From Aurantiacibacter sp. MUD61 (GTDB lineage Bacteria > Pseudomonadota > Alphaproteobacteria > Sphingomonadales > Sphingomonadaceae), in the NCBI RefSeq assembly GCF_027912455.1, contig NZ_CP115446.1, positions 2,255,501-2,319,500 on the forward strand: a stretch of 64,000 nucleotides of DNA, given 5' to 3'. The notes under the pieces were generated by a model. The model saw only the letters and a program-made list of their open reading frames with translations, did not search any database and had not been told where the DNA came from. Shown piece after piece: positions 1 through 9,586 of the stretch. The translations under genes and the position numbers were made by a program. Within the stretch, counting starts at the first letter, position 1. Each line of letters starts with the position of its first letter.

Positions 1-879
1 ACTTTTAGCCTCGACACAGTCGAAGAGCTGGAGAAGATCGTCGCCGCAACCACCGATGAGCACGGCAATGCCGCGAGCGATCTGAACCTGCTGGTGCGGC
101 TGCGCGTATCATCCGAGCATTCGCAGCTCTCGCTCGCATCCAAGTTTGGTGTCGATCTCGCCGATGCGGCGCCGCTTTTGCAGGCAACTCGCCAGTATTG
201 CGATGCGTTGGGCATCTGCTTCCATGTCGGTAGCCAGGCCATGACGCCGTTCGCCTATGTGCAGGCGCTGGAGCGTGTTCGTGCGGCCATTGCCGAGGCT
301 GCTGTGACCGTCGACATCATCGATGTCGGTGGCGGCTTCCCCAGCGTTTATCCCGATCTCGAACCGCCTGCGCTCGAAGATTTTTTCGCGATGATCCATC
401 GCCACTTCGAAGCGCTGCCGATCTCCTACTCGGCGGAGCTTTGGGCGGAGCCCGGTCGTGCGCTGTGCGCCGAATATTCGTCAATCATCGTGCGCGTCGA
501 AAAGCGCCGCGACAATGAGCTCTACATCAACGATGGCTCCTACGGCGCCCTGTTCGATGCAGCGCATGTCGACTGGCGTTTCCCGGTGCGAGCGCTGGAA
601 GATGATCTGATCAAGCCCTTGAGCGAATTCGCCTTTTACGGCCCGACTTGCGACGATGCCGATTACATGAAGGGTCCCTTCATGCTGCCAGAAGACATCC
701 AGGCAGGTGACTATATCGAAATCGGTATGCTCGGTGCATATGGCGCGGCAATGAAGACGGATTTCAATGGCTTCGGCGCGGTCGAAGCAGCCATGGTCAC
801 AGATGAGCCAATGGCAAGCCTCTATCGCGGCGACCGCCCCGATCCGCGCGCCAGCGATAATGTGGTGAGTTTGCGGTAG
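1..879 (+). CDS. Ornithine/diamino-acid decarboxylase, PLP fold type III (5' end missing)
   Basis: The frame is open from base 1, so the gene starts upstream; 292 residues are visible. It belongs to the alanine-racemase-fold (type III) PLP decarboxylases acting on ornithine, lysine or diaminopimelate. Family landmarks are present in order: GGGFP (near base 331), EPGR (447-459, phosphate binding), YINDGSYG (523-546) and GPTCDDAD (about 640-663), which carries the active-site Cys of ornithine decarboxylases. The GPTCD signature and the short C-terminus favour ornithine decarboxylase (putrescine synthesis) over LysA. Lysine or dual specificity cannot be excluded without the N-terminal PLP-lysine domain. 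Confidence 0.85.
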   Translation, partial: TFSLDTVEELEKIVAATTDEHGNAASDLNLLVRLRVSSEHSQLSLASKFGVDLADAAPLLQATRQYCDALGICFHVGSQAMTPFAYVQALERVRAAIAEAAVTVDIIDVGGGFPSVYPDLEPPALEDFFAMIHRHFEALPISYSAELWAEPGRALCAEYSSIIVRVEKRRDNELYINDGSYGALFDAAHVDWRFPVRALEDDLIKPLSEFAFYGPTCDDADYMKGPFMLPEDIQAGDYIEIGMLGAYGAAMKTDFNGFGAVEAAMVTDEPMASLYRGDRPDPRASDNVVSLR

Positions 880-944
880 GTTTCGCGCTTGCAAATCACA
901 TTTGGTGTCTTAGTCTGTTGCTACACCTGATGGGAGGTTTGAAG

Positions 945-1820
945 ATGCGCATGTTCCTTACCGCCGTTTTGGCCTTGGTTGGATTTGGCGGACCTGCCTA
1001 CGGACAAGATGTCGATGGTCCAGAAACATCAAGCGATGCGCCCGTGCAAATCATGGTACTCGGGTCTTATCACTTCGCCAATCCCGGCCAGGATGAGGTA
1101 AACCTGAACGCGCCGGATATGCTTGTCGACACACGGCAGCGCGAGCTGCAAATTCTGGCAGAGGCGCTTGCGGAGTGGCGACCGACACGGATTGCGGTCG
1201 AATCGCAAGCTTCCGCTCCCGATTTTGCGCTTCCCACCTTTGCTAACGCGGAAACTCTTCTTCGCCAGCAGCGCAATGAGAGCATTCAGATTGGCTATCG
1301 GCTGGCACTGATGCTGGGGCATGAAGAAGTGTACGGCTTCGACGAGCGTGCGGACGATGATGAGCCCGATTACTTCCCATTCGGTGCGCTGCAGGAGTTT
1401 GCGCAGGCCAATGGTCAAATGCCGGTTATCGAAAATGCACTAGGTCAAACGCAGGCGATGATTTCTGCGCAGGAGGAGGTGCTACCGGATATTTCGGTTG
1501 CTGCATCGCTAATCCCACACAACGACCCGGCAGTGATCGAGGACGGACATGATGCGGTGTATTATTCGTTCCTGCTGATCGGCGATGGCGATGCACAGCC
1601 GGGTGCCGAACTCAATGCCTATTGGTACATGCGCAACGCAAAGATGTTCGCCAAGCTGGCGGAAATCGCCCAGCCTGGGGACCGGGTGCTGGCTATAGTT
1701 GGGAGCGGCCATGCGAGATGGCTTCGCCATTTTGCGCGCACCGTACCGGGCTTCGAGCTTGTGGAGGCAATGCCCTATCTCCGCGCGGCAGACATCGCAT
1801 CCGAGATGGATGCCCAATAA
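945..1820 (+). CDS. Exported DUF5694-type protein (TraB/ChaN-like fold)
   Basis: The protein has 291 residues. An earlier in-frame TTG (918) and ATG (930) exist, but GGGAGG at 932-937 sits seven bases before the ATG at 945, and that start gives a clean signal peptide (MRMFLTAVLALVGFGGPAYG). The mature part opens with a strand plus LGSYHFANPG and carries RIAVES, the RN...MFAKLAEIAQPGDRVLAIVGSGHARWL-type C-terminal block and conserved His residues. These features recall DUF5694 proteins, distant relatives of TraB/PrgY and ChaN. A periplasmic location is inferred and no biochemical role is known to me. It converges with the c-di-GMP gene across a 15-base gap with no clear terminator. Confidence 0.75.
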   Translation: MRMFLTAVLALVGFGGPAYGQDVDGPETSSDAPVQIMVLGSYHFANPGQDEVNLNAPDMLVDTRQRELQILAEALAEWRPTRIAVESQASAPDFALPTFANAETLLRQQRNESIQIGYRLALMLGHEEVYGFDERADDDEPDYFPFGALQEFAQANGQMPVIENALGQTQAMISAQEEVLPDISVAASLIPHNDPAVIEDGHDAVYYSFLLIGDGDAQPGAELNAYWYMRNAKMFAKLAEIAQPGDRVLAIVGSGHARWLRHFARTVPGFELVEAMPYLRAADIASEMDAQ

Positions 1821-1835
1821 GTCGCGACCGCGAAC

Positions 1836-4037
1836 CTAGCCCCGCGTCACGGTAACCTGCATGAATTGCGGTTGGCTCTTGGGAGCACCTTCTTCGCCGA
1901 GCGATAGCGGGTAGTTGCCCGGCGGTAGCGCGGCGAGCGGCATTCCTGCAGCGGCGAGGGCGTAGGGTGAGATGCGGTGACGTGTCACCAGTCCGCCGGC
2001 GCCATCGCTGACGAGCGGGGTTTCGAACTCCACGGCAAAGGTTGCATCTTTTGAGCGCGCCACTGTGCACACGACGAGCTGACCACCGCCGAGATCGAGT
2101 ACGAGGCCCGTTCCCTTCGGCACGCCGACGAGCCCTTCGATCAGCGAACCGGTCTGCGACAGGTCTTTCATCACCGCATCATAGCGATGATCCTCATGGA
2201 TCACGCCGATGCGGCGGAACACACTGCGGCGCTCCGGACGGTAGGTCTCAGGGCCATTCGGCTCGATCTTAAAGCCGCCGGTGGCAATGCCTTCGAGGAT
2301 TTGTTCCTGCGGCAGCGCCTTCGAATAGATCCAGCCCTGAATGTATTGCGCGCCCTTGTCGCACACGACTTTGAGCTGATCGAAAGCCTCGACACCTTCC
2401 ACCGTCGTTTCCATGCCGAGAGCCTTCGACAGGCCGATAATGGCGGTGATGATCTTTGAACTGTTTTCGTTCTTCTGGGTGCAGGTATCGACGAAGCTCT
2501 TGTCCACCTTGATCTTGTCAAACGGGGCCGAGCGAAGGTAGCTGAGCGAGGAATATCCCGTCCCGAAATCATCGAGGGCGAGCCGCACGCCGAGGCCCTT
2601 GAGAGCCTTGAAAGTCGCATCGGTGGTGTCGGTATCGCCCATGAAGACGGTTTCGGTCAGTTCTAGCTCCAAGCGGTCAGGATCGATCCCGGTTTCGGCG
2701 ATCGCCTGCGTGACGATGGCGGGGAAGCCCTTGTTGGCGAACTGCTTGGCCGAGACGTTGACCGCGACGCGGGCCTTCTCCGGCCACTCCATCGCGTCTT
2801 CACAGGCGCGGCGCAGGGCCCATTGGCCAAGCTGATTGATGAGGTCCGTTTCTTCTGCAGCGGGAATGAATACGCCGGGGCTGACGAAACCGCGATCAGG
2901 GTGTTCCCAGCGCATAAGGGCTTCGAAGCCGACGACATGATTGTCCTCGGTCCGCACAACGGGCTGGTAGTGCAGGGCGAGTTGATCGGTCGCCAGCGCC
3001 TCGCGCAGGTCGTCCAGCAATTCAGCCCGCTCCTGCTCGACGTCCTTCAGATCGGCAGAATAGAACCGGTAAATGCCGCGACCGCCATTCTTTGCGGCAT
3101 AGAGCGCAAGGTCGGCATTGTTGAGGATCTCGTCCGCCTCGATACCATCATAGGGCGCGACGGAGATACCGACCGATGCGCCGATGATCGCGCGCTTTCC
3201 TTCGATCTGGTAGGGGGAGGACAGCATCTGGATGATCTTGTCCGCCAGATCGCCCAGGGTTCCGCGATCATCCATATCCGGGAGCATGACCTGAAACTCG
3301 TCACCGCCCAGTCGCCCGATTTCACCTTTTTCGCCGATTACGGCGCGCAGACGGTCAGCTACCTGCCGCAGCAGCTCGTCGCCCGCGGGGTGGCCCATTG
3401 TGTCATTGACCTGCTTGAACTTGTCGAGGTCCATCATCATCAGCGCGCAGGAGCGTTTGGCGCTTCGGTAAGCGGCCAAAGTGCTCTCGATCTTGCGGTT
3501 CATCCGGTGACGATTGGCGAGGCCCGTCAGGGAGTCATATTCGGCGAGGCGCGAATCCTCGCGCGCCCGCTGATAGGCTTGGGTGATGTCCTTTGCGCTG
3601 CCGCGATAGCCGAGGAATCTGCCGTCCTCGTCAAATTTCGGATGTCCGGACAGCGACCACCAGCGTTCCTTGCCCGCTGCGAGGTTTCGCTCGGCAATCA
3701 GCCGCGCGGGGAGGTCGGCAATCTTGTTCCGGGCTTTGAGCTGGAAGTTCAGCGGCCGGTCGGACCGGTCAGCGTTATCGGGGTCGATCTCGAACAGTTC
3801 CGCCAGAGGATTGTCGAGAAGCTCTTCCAAGCCCTCTTTCAGATGCTCGCCAGCGCTGGGTGAGAAGTAGATCAGCCGATCATCCTGATCTGTCGCCCAT
3901 ATCCAGGAAATGCCGGTGCGTTCGTAATCATCGAGGATTTCGAGGCGGCGCTGGGCATCTTCTGCGGAAACTACGCGGGCAGCAGGCTTCGGGGCGCTCG
4001 ATCCGCCAAAGCCTTTCAGAAGATTGCCAACAGCCAT
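1836..4037 (-). CDS. PAS-GGDEF-EAL-PilZ c-di-GMP turnover and sensing protein
   Basis: The protein has 733 residues from the ATG at 4037; an upstream in-frame TTG at 4085 adds 16 low-complexity residues and is less likely. A PAS domain (about 30-155) comes first. The GGDEF domain follows with an intact GGDEF at 244-248, but the RxxD inhibitory site upstream reads GEKG. The EAL domain has EAL at 372-374 and keeps NVSAKQF, ELTE, DDFGTG, the KVDKSF lysine and EGVE. A C-terminal PilZ-like module (about 603-685) has paired arginines (ERRSVFRR) and DLSQTG. Both synthesis and hydrolysis therefore look possible, with PilZ as a c-di-GMP sensor. No transmembrane segment is visible, so it is cytosolic. 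The PAS ligand is unknown. Confidence 0.9.
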   Translation of the reverse strand: MAVGNLLKGFGGSSAPKPAARVVSAEDAQRRLEILDDYERTGISWIWATDQDDRLIYFSPSAGEHLKEGLEELLDNPLAELFEIDPDNADRSDRPLNFQLKARNKIADLPARLIAERNLAAGKERWWSLSGHPKFDEDGRFLGYRGSAKDITQAYQRAREDSRLAEYDSLTGLANRHRMNRKIESTLAAYRSAKRSCALMMMDLDKFKQVNDTMGHPAGDELLRQVADRLRAVIGEKGEIGRLGGDEFQVMLPDMDDRGTLGDLADKIIQMLSSPYQIEGKRAIIGASVGISVAPYDGIEADEILNNADLALYAAKNGGRGIYRFYSADLKDVEQERAELLDDLREALATDQLALHYQPVVRTEDNHVVGFEALMRWEHPDRGFVSPGVFIPAAEETDLINQLGQWALRRACEDAMEWPEKARVAVNVSAKQFANKGFPAIVTQAIAETGIDPDRLELELTETVFMGDTDTTDATFKALKGLGVRLALDDFGTGYSSLSYLRSAPFDKIKVDKSFVDTCTQKNENSSKIITAIIGLSKALGMETTVEGVEAFDQLKVVCDKGAQYIQGWIYSKALPQEQILEGIATGGFKIEPNGPETYRPERRSVFRRIGVIHEDHRYDAVMKDLSQTGSLIEGLVGVPKGTGLVLDLGGGQLVVCTVARSKDATFAVEFETPLVSDGAGGLVTRHRISPYALAAAGMPLAALPPGNYPLSLGEEGAPKSQPQFMQVTVTRG

Positions 4038-4146
4038 AGTTCGCCCGCGATTATCCTTTGCGCCGGGTCTCCCGGTCTCTTGCAAGGACTATGGCGGGTT
4101 TTGGTTACTATGGATTTAAGATTGGAGGGCGAATGCCCCGGTGAAA

Positions 4147-5376
4147 TTACGCAGCTTCGCGCAATTCAAGCTCAAGCCGATCCCAGATTTCGACCAGCGC
4201 CTTGGTCAGCTCTGCCATCATCGCCTCGGTATGGGCTGGGCCCGGCGTAAAGCGCAGCCGCTCGGTGCCCCGCGGCACTGTCGGGAAATTGATCGGCTGC
4301 ACATAGGCACCGTATTCGGCGAGCAGGATGTCGCTGATTTTCTTCGCGCGCACCGGATCGCCAACCATCAGCGGCACGATATGGGTGGTGCTGTCCATCA
4401 CCGGCAGGCCAGCATCGCGGAAATACTTTTTCAGAAGCGCAGCATTGGCTTGCTGCGCCTCACGCTCGGCACTGCTTTGTTTGAGGTGCCGGACCGCGGC
4501 CAGCACGCCTGCGACAAGTGCGGGGCTGAGCGACGTCGTGAAGATAAATCCCGGCGCGTAGGAGCGGATGCAGTCGATGACTTTCTGGCTGGAGGCGACA
4601 TAGCCGCCCATGACGCCGAAAGCCTTGCCCAGCGTCCCTTCGATCAGGTCGATGCGATGCGCGGCTTCGTCCCGCTCCGAAATGCCGCCGCCGTGATCGC
4701 CATACATGCCGACCGCGTGGACTTCGTCGATATAGGTAAGGGCGTTGTATTTCTCGGCGAGATCGCAAATCGCGTGGATCGGCGCGACATCGCCGTCCAT
4801 CGAATACACGCTCTCGAACGCGATGACCTTCGGAGTGTCGTGATCTTCGGCGGCCAGCAGCTCTTCGAGATGAGCCAGGTCATTGTGCCGGAAAACACGC
4901 TTCTCGCAGCCGGAATTGCGGATCCCGGCGATCATGCTCGCATGGTTCAGCTCGTCCGAGAAAATGATGCAGCCCGGCAGCAGCTTGGCGAGCGTCGACA
5001 GAGTGGCGTCGTTCGAGACATATCCGCTGGTGAAGAGCAGCGCGGCTTCCTTGCCGTGAAGCTGTGCCAGCTCCTGCTCGAGCTGGATATGGTAGTGCGT
5101 GTTGCCGCCGATATTTCGGGTGCCGCCAGAGCCTGCGCCAACGTCGTGCAGCGCCTCTTCCATCGCCGCGATAACCTTTGGGTGCTGGCCCATCGCGAGG
5201 TAATCGTTCGAGCACCACACGGTGATGGGCTTGGGGCCATTGTGCCCGGCAAAGCAGCGTGCGTTGGGGAATGCGCCCTTGTTGCGCAGAATATCGATAA
5301 ACACGCGGTAGCGGCCTTCGGTATGAAGCCGGTCAATCGCGGAATCGAAGATCTGATCGTAATTCAAGGTCAGCAT
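4147..5376 (-). CDS. hemA: 5-aminolevulinate synthase
   Basis: This enzyme condenses glycine and succinyl-CoA to 5-aminolevulinate, the first step of haem synthesis by the Shemin route typical of alphaproteobacteria. It is a fold type I PLP enzyme of 409 residues. The start [17 protein letters not shown] at 5376 matches the usual N-terminus; the frame stays open upstream to 5484, but those residues do not look like the family. Visible landmarks are [43 protein letters not shown], the [10 protein letters not shown] loop and the PLP-lysine segment [13 protein letters not shown]. It lies 149 bases downstream of murI on the same strand, so a separate promoter is possible. Confidence 0.97.
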   Translation of the reverse strand: MLTLNYDQIFDSAIDRLHTEGRYRVFIDILRNKGAFPNARCFAGHNGPKPITVWCSNDYLAMGQHPKVIAAMEEALHDVGAGSGGTRNIGGNTHYHIQLEQELAQLHGKEAALLFTSGYVSNDATLSTLAKLLPGCIIFSDELNHASMIAGIRNSGCEKRVFRHNDLAHLEELLAAEDHDTPKVIAFESVYSMDGDVAPIHAICDLAEKYNALTYIDEVHAVGMYGDHGGGISERDEAAHRIDLIEGTLGKAFGVMGGYVASSQKVIDCIRSYAPGFIFTTSLSPALVAGVLAAVRHLKQSSAEREAQQANAALLKKYFRDAGLPVMDSTTHIVPLMVGDPVRAKKISDILLAEYGAYVQPINFPTVPRGTERLRFTPGPAHTEAMMAELTKALVEIWDRLELELREAA

Positions 5377-5525
5377 CCAAGCGGCGCCATGCGCAGCGGG
5401 CACGGCCATTTGCCGAAGCCACTTAGTAAAACATTGCGATAGTTTGAAGTGCGAAGTTTGCGAGGCATTCGCAACAAATGGCATCTCCGAGGGGCAGGCA
5501 ATGCCGACCTGCCCGAAAACACGTA

Positions 5526-6329
5526 TCAGAAGCGAGAAACGCCGCCGATGCCATAGGGGGCGAGGGCCTCCGCGAGATGCTCGTCCACCGCGCCGGTTAC
5601 CACGGCCTGGTCGGCACGGTTGCGTTCAAACGATTGGCCCTGTGTGAGCGATGCGATGCGCCGTGCGATGCCGTCCGATCCATCGATAAACTGCACGCCC
5701 GCGGCCATCTGCGCGGCCAATTCGGCCTGAACAAGCGGGAAGTGCGTGCAAGCGAGCACCACCGTGTCGATTTCAGCGCCATCCGCCTTAGCTTTCATCC
5801 CGGCAATGGCTCGGTCGAAAACGCCAGCATCGGGCACCTGACCGCGCAGCTTCGCTTCGGCAGCTCCCACCAATTCGGGCGCGGCGTGGCGGATAAGGCG
5901 TTTGTCCTGGGCGAACTGCGCCTCGAGATCATCGACATATCGTTGCCGTATCGTTGCAGCCGTGCCGAGGAGCCCGATCGTGCCTGTCTTGGTGAGTGCA
6001 GCCGCTGGCTTGATCGCGGGGACGGTGCCGACAATCGGGACATGCAGCACATCCCGCACCATGCCGAGCGCTATGGTCGATGCGGTGTTGCAGGCGATGC
6101 AGATGAGACGCGGATCATATCGCTCGCTCATCCGGCCCAGAAGACCTGCGACCCGCGCCGCAATCTCCGCTTCGCTCTTCTCGCCATAGGGTAATCCTGC
6201 GGTGTCGGCGGCGTAGATTACCGGCGCTTCCGGCAGGGTTTTGCGCAGGGCGGATAGCACCGAGAGCCCGCCCAGACCGGAATCGAACAGCAGGATGGGA
6301 GAAGAAGCGGGAATTTCCATGTGGCCCAT
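5526..6329 (-). CDS. murI: Glutamate racemase
   Basis: The enzyme makes D-glutamate for peptidoglycan. It has 267 residues from the ATG at 6329; another ATG follows at 6320, and an upstream extension to 6413 would overlap plsY. The Asp/Glu racemase signature is complete: [11 protein letters not shown] with the N-terminal Asp/Ser, YGEKS, the first catalytic Cys in ACNTAST and the second in [14 protein letters not shown] lies 14 bases before 6329, which is a long spacing, so the exact start is uncertain. The gene is divergent from plsY, with about 75 bases between the starts that must hold both promoters. Confidence 0.95.
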   Translation of the reverse strand: MGHMEIPASSPILLFDSGLGGLSVLSALRKTLPEAPVIYAADTAGLPYGEKSEAEIAARVAGLLGRMSERYDPRLICIACNTASTIALGMVRDVLHVPIVGTVPAIKPAAALTKTGTIGLLGTAATIRQRYVDDLEAQFAQDKRLIRHAAPELVGAAEAKLRGQVPDAGVFDRAIAGMKAKADGAEIDTVVLACTHFPLVQAELAAQMAAGVQFIDGSDGIARRIASLTQGQSFERNRADQAVVTGAVDEHLAEALAPYGIGGVSRF

Positions 6330-6404
6330 GCGCGTAGTGGGTTCCTCCGATTTCGACAAGTTTGGGCTTTCCCAAGCCTTTGGCGAGAGGCTAGGGTCTA
6401 GGCC

Positions 6405-7016
6405 ATGGATCACGCTCTTGCTCTGCTGCTCGGTTATATCTCGGGTTCGATTCCTTTCGGTCTGCTGCTCGCGAAAGCTGCCGGGAAGGGTGATATCCGC
6501 TCGATCGGATCGGGCAACATCGGTGCAACCAACGTCCTGCGGACGGGCAGCAAATGGCTGGCAGCGGCGACGCTGCTGCTCGATTTCGCCAAAGGGCTGG
6601 TGCCGGTGCTGATTGCTTCAGCGGTATTCGACCGAGGCACGGTGCTGCCCGAGGCGGCATGGGGGCCTGTCCCGCTCGCTGCGATAGGCGCTGTGCTGGG
6701 GCACTGCTTTCCCGTCTGGCTTGGTTTCAAAGGCGGGAAGGGCGTTGCAACCAATGCCGGTGTCAGCTTCGGCCTCGCCTGGCCCATCGGCGTTGCTTAT
6801 GCGGTGGTCTGGATCGCCGCTCTGGCTCTTTTCCGGATCAGTTCCGTCGCCGGGATGAGCGCTGTTTGTGCCGCAGCCGTAGCCGCAGCGGTGCTGGGGT
6901 ACGAACATTTCGTCCCCGTCCTCGCAGCCATTGCCGTCCTCATAATCTGGCTGCACCGCGCCAATATCGGGCGGCTGATGCGAGGTGAGGAACCGAAGGT
7001 CGGCAGCAAGACGTGA
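6405..7016 (+). CDS. plsY: Acyl-phosphate:glycerol-3-phosphate acyltransferase
   Basis: PlsY is an integral membrane enzyme that moves an acyl group from acyl-phosphate to glycerol-3-phosphate, the first step of phospholipid synthesis. Its 203 residues are the normal length. All three conserved cytoplasmic loops are visible: GSIPFGLLLAK followed by GSGNIGATNV (glycerol-phosphate site), GHCFPVWLGFKGGKGVAT, and a C-terminal loop near HRANIGRLMRGEE. There are several hydrophobic segments between them. Its stop codon overlaps the GTG start of dprA in a GTGA junction, so the two genes are translationally coupled. Confidence 0.96.
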   Translation: MDHALALLLGYISGSIPFGLLLAKAAGKGDIRSIGSGNIGATNVLRTGSKWLAAATLLLDFAKGLVPVLIASAVFDRGTVLPEAAWGPVPLAAIGAVLGHCFPVWLGFKGGKGVATNAGVSFGLAWPIGVAYAVVWIAALALFRISSVAGMSAVCAAAVAAAVLGYEHFVPVLAAIAVLIIWLHRANIGRLMRGEEPKVGSKT

Positions 7017-8137
7017 GCGAAGCGGCGACTGCCAATCCGGAGCGGATTTCACAGGAAGAGGCGTTCGCCCGCATTCGCCTGCTGCGCTCCGCCAATATCG
7101 GCCCCGTCACCTATTTCCAGCTTCTCAAGCGCTTCGGGACCGCTGTGCAATCGCTAGAGGCTTTGCCCGACCTCGCGCAGCGCGGAGCGAAGCGCGATTA
7201 CAAACCGGCGGCCCGTTCGCGGATCGAGAGCGAAGTCAGCGCAGCGCGCGTGGCCGGTGCGCGGTACGTTTTTCACGACAGCGCCGATTATCCCGCCCTG
7301 CTGGCAGAGGTGGATGGCGCGCCGCCGATCATCACCGTGCGCGGCGATATGGCGCTGGCGGCAAAGCCATGCGTGGCAATGGTTGGCGCGCGCAATGCCT
7401 CTGCCGCAGCAGTAAAATTGGCGCGCGATTTTTCTCGGGCATTGGGAGAGGCGGGCTTCACCGTAGTGTCCGGTCTCGCCCGCGGCATCGACGGTGCCTG
7501 CCACGAAGGTGCGATGCCGCACACTATCGGCGTGATCGCCAGCGGAATCGACATCGCCTATCCACCGCAGCACGCCAAATTGCAGGAGCAGATCGCCGGC
7601 GATGCCTTGCTGATTGCAGAAGAGGCACCCGGCACGCAGCCGCGCGGCCAGCACTTCCCGAAGCGGAATCGCATCATCGCAGGGCTCGCCACCGGCACGC
7701 TGGTGGTAGAGGCGGCACCGCGCTCAGGCTCGCTCATCACCGCAAGGCTGGCTGGCGAAGCGGGGCGCGAAGTCATGGCGATCCCCGGAAGTCCGCTCGA
7801 AGCGCGCAGCCAGGGCTGCAACCACCTGATCCGCGAAGGCGCTGTCTTGGTGCAATCGGCAGAGGATGTAGTGGAGCTGCTCTCCGGCTTCGATGGCGTC
7901 CCGCGCTCGCGCTTTCGCGAACCGGTTCAGCCCGCCGATTTCCTCGATTTCGAAGCAGATGACACCACCGGCAGCGCCGATATCGCCAGCATGCTCACCA
8001 CCGCGCCCGTCGCCGTGGATGAGCTGATCCGCCAGTCAGGAGAAAGTGCCGGCGCTGTGCAAATGGCGCTGCTAGAGCTTGAGATTGCAGGAAAACTCGT
8101 CAGACATGCAGCCGGACGCGTCAGCCTTTCCGGCTGA
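7013..8137 (+). CDS. dprA: DNA-processing protein DprA
   Basis: DprA binds single-stranded DNA and loads RecA during natural transformation; it is kept in many non-competent bacteria. The protein has 374 residues and a GTG start overlapping the plsY stop by four bases. Order of parts: an N-terminal SAM-like segment (SANIGPVTYFQLLKRFG), the Rossmann-fold core with VGARNASA, SGLARGIDGACHEGA, GVIASGID, PKRNRIIAGLA and EAAPRSGSL, and a C-terminal winged-helix-like DML1 domain (about 310-374). Neighbours plsY and topA are the common alphaproteobacterial context, here split by two membrane-protein genes. Confidence 0.95.
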   Translation: MSEAATANPERISQEEAFARIRLLRSANIGPVTYFQLLKRFGTAVQSLEALPDLAQRGAKRDYKPAARSRIESEVSAARVAGARYVFHDSADYPALLAEVDGAPPIITVRGDMALAAKPCVAMVGARNASAAAVKLARDFSRALGEAGFTVVSGLARGIDGACHEGAMPHTIGVIASGIDIAYPPQHAKLQEQIAGDALLIAEEAPGTQPRGQHFPKRNRIIAGLATGTLVVEAAPRSGSLITARLAGEAGREVMAIPGSPLEARSQGCNHLIREGAVLVQSAEDVVELLSGFDGVPRSRFREPVQPADFLDFEADDTTGSADIASMLTTAPVAVDELIRQSGESAGAVQMALLELEIAGKLVRHAAGRVSLSG

Positions 8138-8153
8138 GCGAATTGGGGGCGAT

Positions 8154-8813
8154 ATGCATTCTGCGATGACGGTGGCCGAACGCGTCAGTCTCATTTTCGA
8201 GGAAGCGCAGCGTTTGGTTCTCGCAGCATGGAAAAGTGCCGCGATTTACCTTGCGGGTGTGACCGCTCTGGGAGTGCTTGCCGACCAAGACCCGGAGGCG
8301 ATAGGCATGGGTTTCCTCCTCAGCGGGGTGCAGCTTGGCCTCGGCTATTTTTTACTCACACAGATGATCGACAAGGGCGGGCTCGCCGATCGTCGCAGCG
8401 CGGGTTTCGGAACCTATTTCGGTTTGACGTTGCTGAGCGGCATCGCGATTGCAGTAGGGCTCGTCTTTCTGCTTATCCCAGGCATTTTCCTGTTCGTCAG
8501 GTGGGCACCTTTGTATCCGGTTGGATTGGTCGATGGAGACGGGATCGGCGCTGCTATGGGCAAGTCCTTCGAGATGACCAAGCCCCATTTCTGGCCGATA
8601 CTGGTCGCACTGCTTCCGGTCACCGCCTTGCAGTTTGTGTTTCTAATCGGATATCTGGCGATTGAGCCGAATTATTTCACTTTACCGTTGCTCATCTCAA
8701 CATTCGGCAATCTCGGAATATCGGCTGGTCTCATCGGTATCACTGCTGTCTGCACTGCGGTGTTTGCGTTGCTGGACAATCGCAACGAAAAGATCGCCGC
8801 AGTCTTTGACTAG
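8154..8813 (+). CDS. Multi-pass membrane protein, first of a related pair
   Basis: I do not recognise a named gene. The 219-residue protein starts at the ATG at 8154, behind GGGGG at 8144-8148; upstream in-frame starts would overlap dprA. It has about six hydrophobic segments. The central block has a short turn after a helix (IPGIFLFVRWAPLYPV), then a polar stretch with KSFEMTKPHFWPI. This helix-IPG-helix-W-S layout resembles the membrane domains of the GDPD/YciC-type families with unknown role. The next gene has the same arrangement, so the two look like old tandem duplicates. Confidence 0.8.
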   Translation: MHSAMTVAERVSLIFEEAQRLVLAAWKSAAIYLAGVTALGVLADQDPEAIGMGFLLSGVQLGLGYFLLTQMIDKGGLADRRSAGFGTYFGLTLLSGIAIAVGLVFLLIPGIFLFVRWAPLYPVGLVDGDGIGAAMGKSFEMTKPHFWPILVALLPVTALQFVFLIGYLAIEPNYFTLPLLISTFGNLGISAGLIGITAVCTAVFALLDNRNEKIAAVFD

Positions 8814-8834
8814 ATCACCGGAAGCAAAGTTGTA

Positions 8835-9491
8835 ATGGCGTTTCTTCAGGAAAAACGGGCGAATGTCGCCGATTTGCTCGGCGGGACTTTTCGTGAGCTC
8901 GGCGCGATAAGGCGCGAGCTGGCGATCTATTTTGTGATCTTCGCTGCGCTGACCTTGCTACCGGTCAACCGGATCGGGCTCGGCCTGCTGTTTACACTGG
9001 CTTTGTTTGTAGGGTACTTCGTCGGGCAGTACATGCTGTACCAGGCGATGCTGCGGAAAGCCGGGATGCTGCATGACAGCGGCTGGCGGATTATCGAGTT
9101 CGGCGTGATGGCCGTGCTACTCGCCATCCCCATTTCAATCGGCCTGAATTTGTTCGTGATACCCGGCCTCATCCTGATCGGGAAATGGATCATGGCGCCG
9201 ACTTTCCTCGTCGCGCGGCGGCAGAATTTGATCGAAGCTATCGGCGATAGCTGGCGCGCGAGTGACAACAACACCGTGCATCTGACGCTTGCCGCAACGC
9301 TGGTTTGCACAGTCTGGATTATCGCCTTTGCCGTCTTGGCGGCATTGGCCGATTTTACTGGCGCTTATTTCGCAGACGATCTGGTCTGGCTGTGGATGCA
9401 TGTCCTGCCAGTGCTGCTCGCCGGCCTGTCGATGGCGGCCTACAAACAGCTGAGTGACGAAACGGCAGCGCTGTACGAAGTCTTTTCTTGA
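8835..9491 (+). CDS. Multi-pass membrane protein, second of a related pair
   Basis: This unrecognised protein has 218 residues and about six hydrophobic segments. It shares the block IPGLILIGKWIMAPTFLV, followed after a short gap by a polar IEAIGDSWRASDNN stretch, with the previous gene (IPGIFLFVRWAPLYPV, then MGKSFEMTKPH). The genes lie 21 bases apart and are probably co-transcribed. The conserved loop placement suggests a YciC/GDPD-membrane-domain type fold; role and partner are unknown. About 95 bases without recognisable features follow before topA. Confidence 0.8.
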   Translation: MAFLQEKRANVADLLGGTFRELGAIRRELAIYFVIFAALTLLPVNRIGLGLLFTLALFVGYFVGQYMLYQAMLRKAGMLHDSGWRIIEFGVMAVLLAIPISIGLNLFVIPGLILIGKWIMAPTFLVARRQNLIEAIGDSWRASDNNTVHLTLAATLVCTVWIIAFAVLAALADFTGAYFADDLVWLWMHVLPVLLAGLSMAAYKQLSDETAALYEVFS

Positions 9492-9586
9492 TTTTGCAGC
9501 CTCGGCGCTCCACCCGCTTGACGAACTCGTGAAACCCGCACCACCCTCGCGCGTACGTACACGTGTAGGGACACCGTCAGGACATC

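Noticed and set aside
889..916. Promoter TTGCAA-N16-TAGTCT before the DUF5694-type gene
   Set aside because: The -10 element is poor and nothing else supports it.
4141..5442. 433-codon plus-strand frame opposite hemA
   Set aside because: Shadow of a canonical 5-aminolevulinate synthase.
5377..5484. N-terminal extension of hemA by 36 residues
   Set aside because: The added residues do not resemble the family and the ATG at 5376 gives the standard N-terminus.
9492..9586. Promoter or terminator between the membrane protein and topA
   Set aside because: Only short unconvincing symmetries (GTACGTAC); nothing that meets promoter or terminator patterns.
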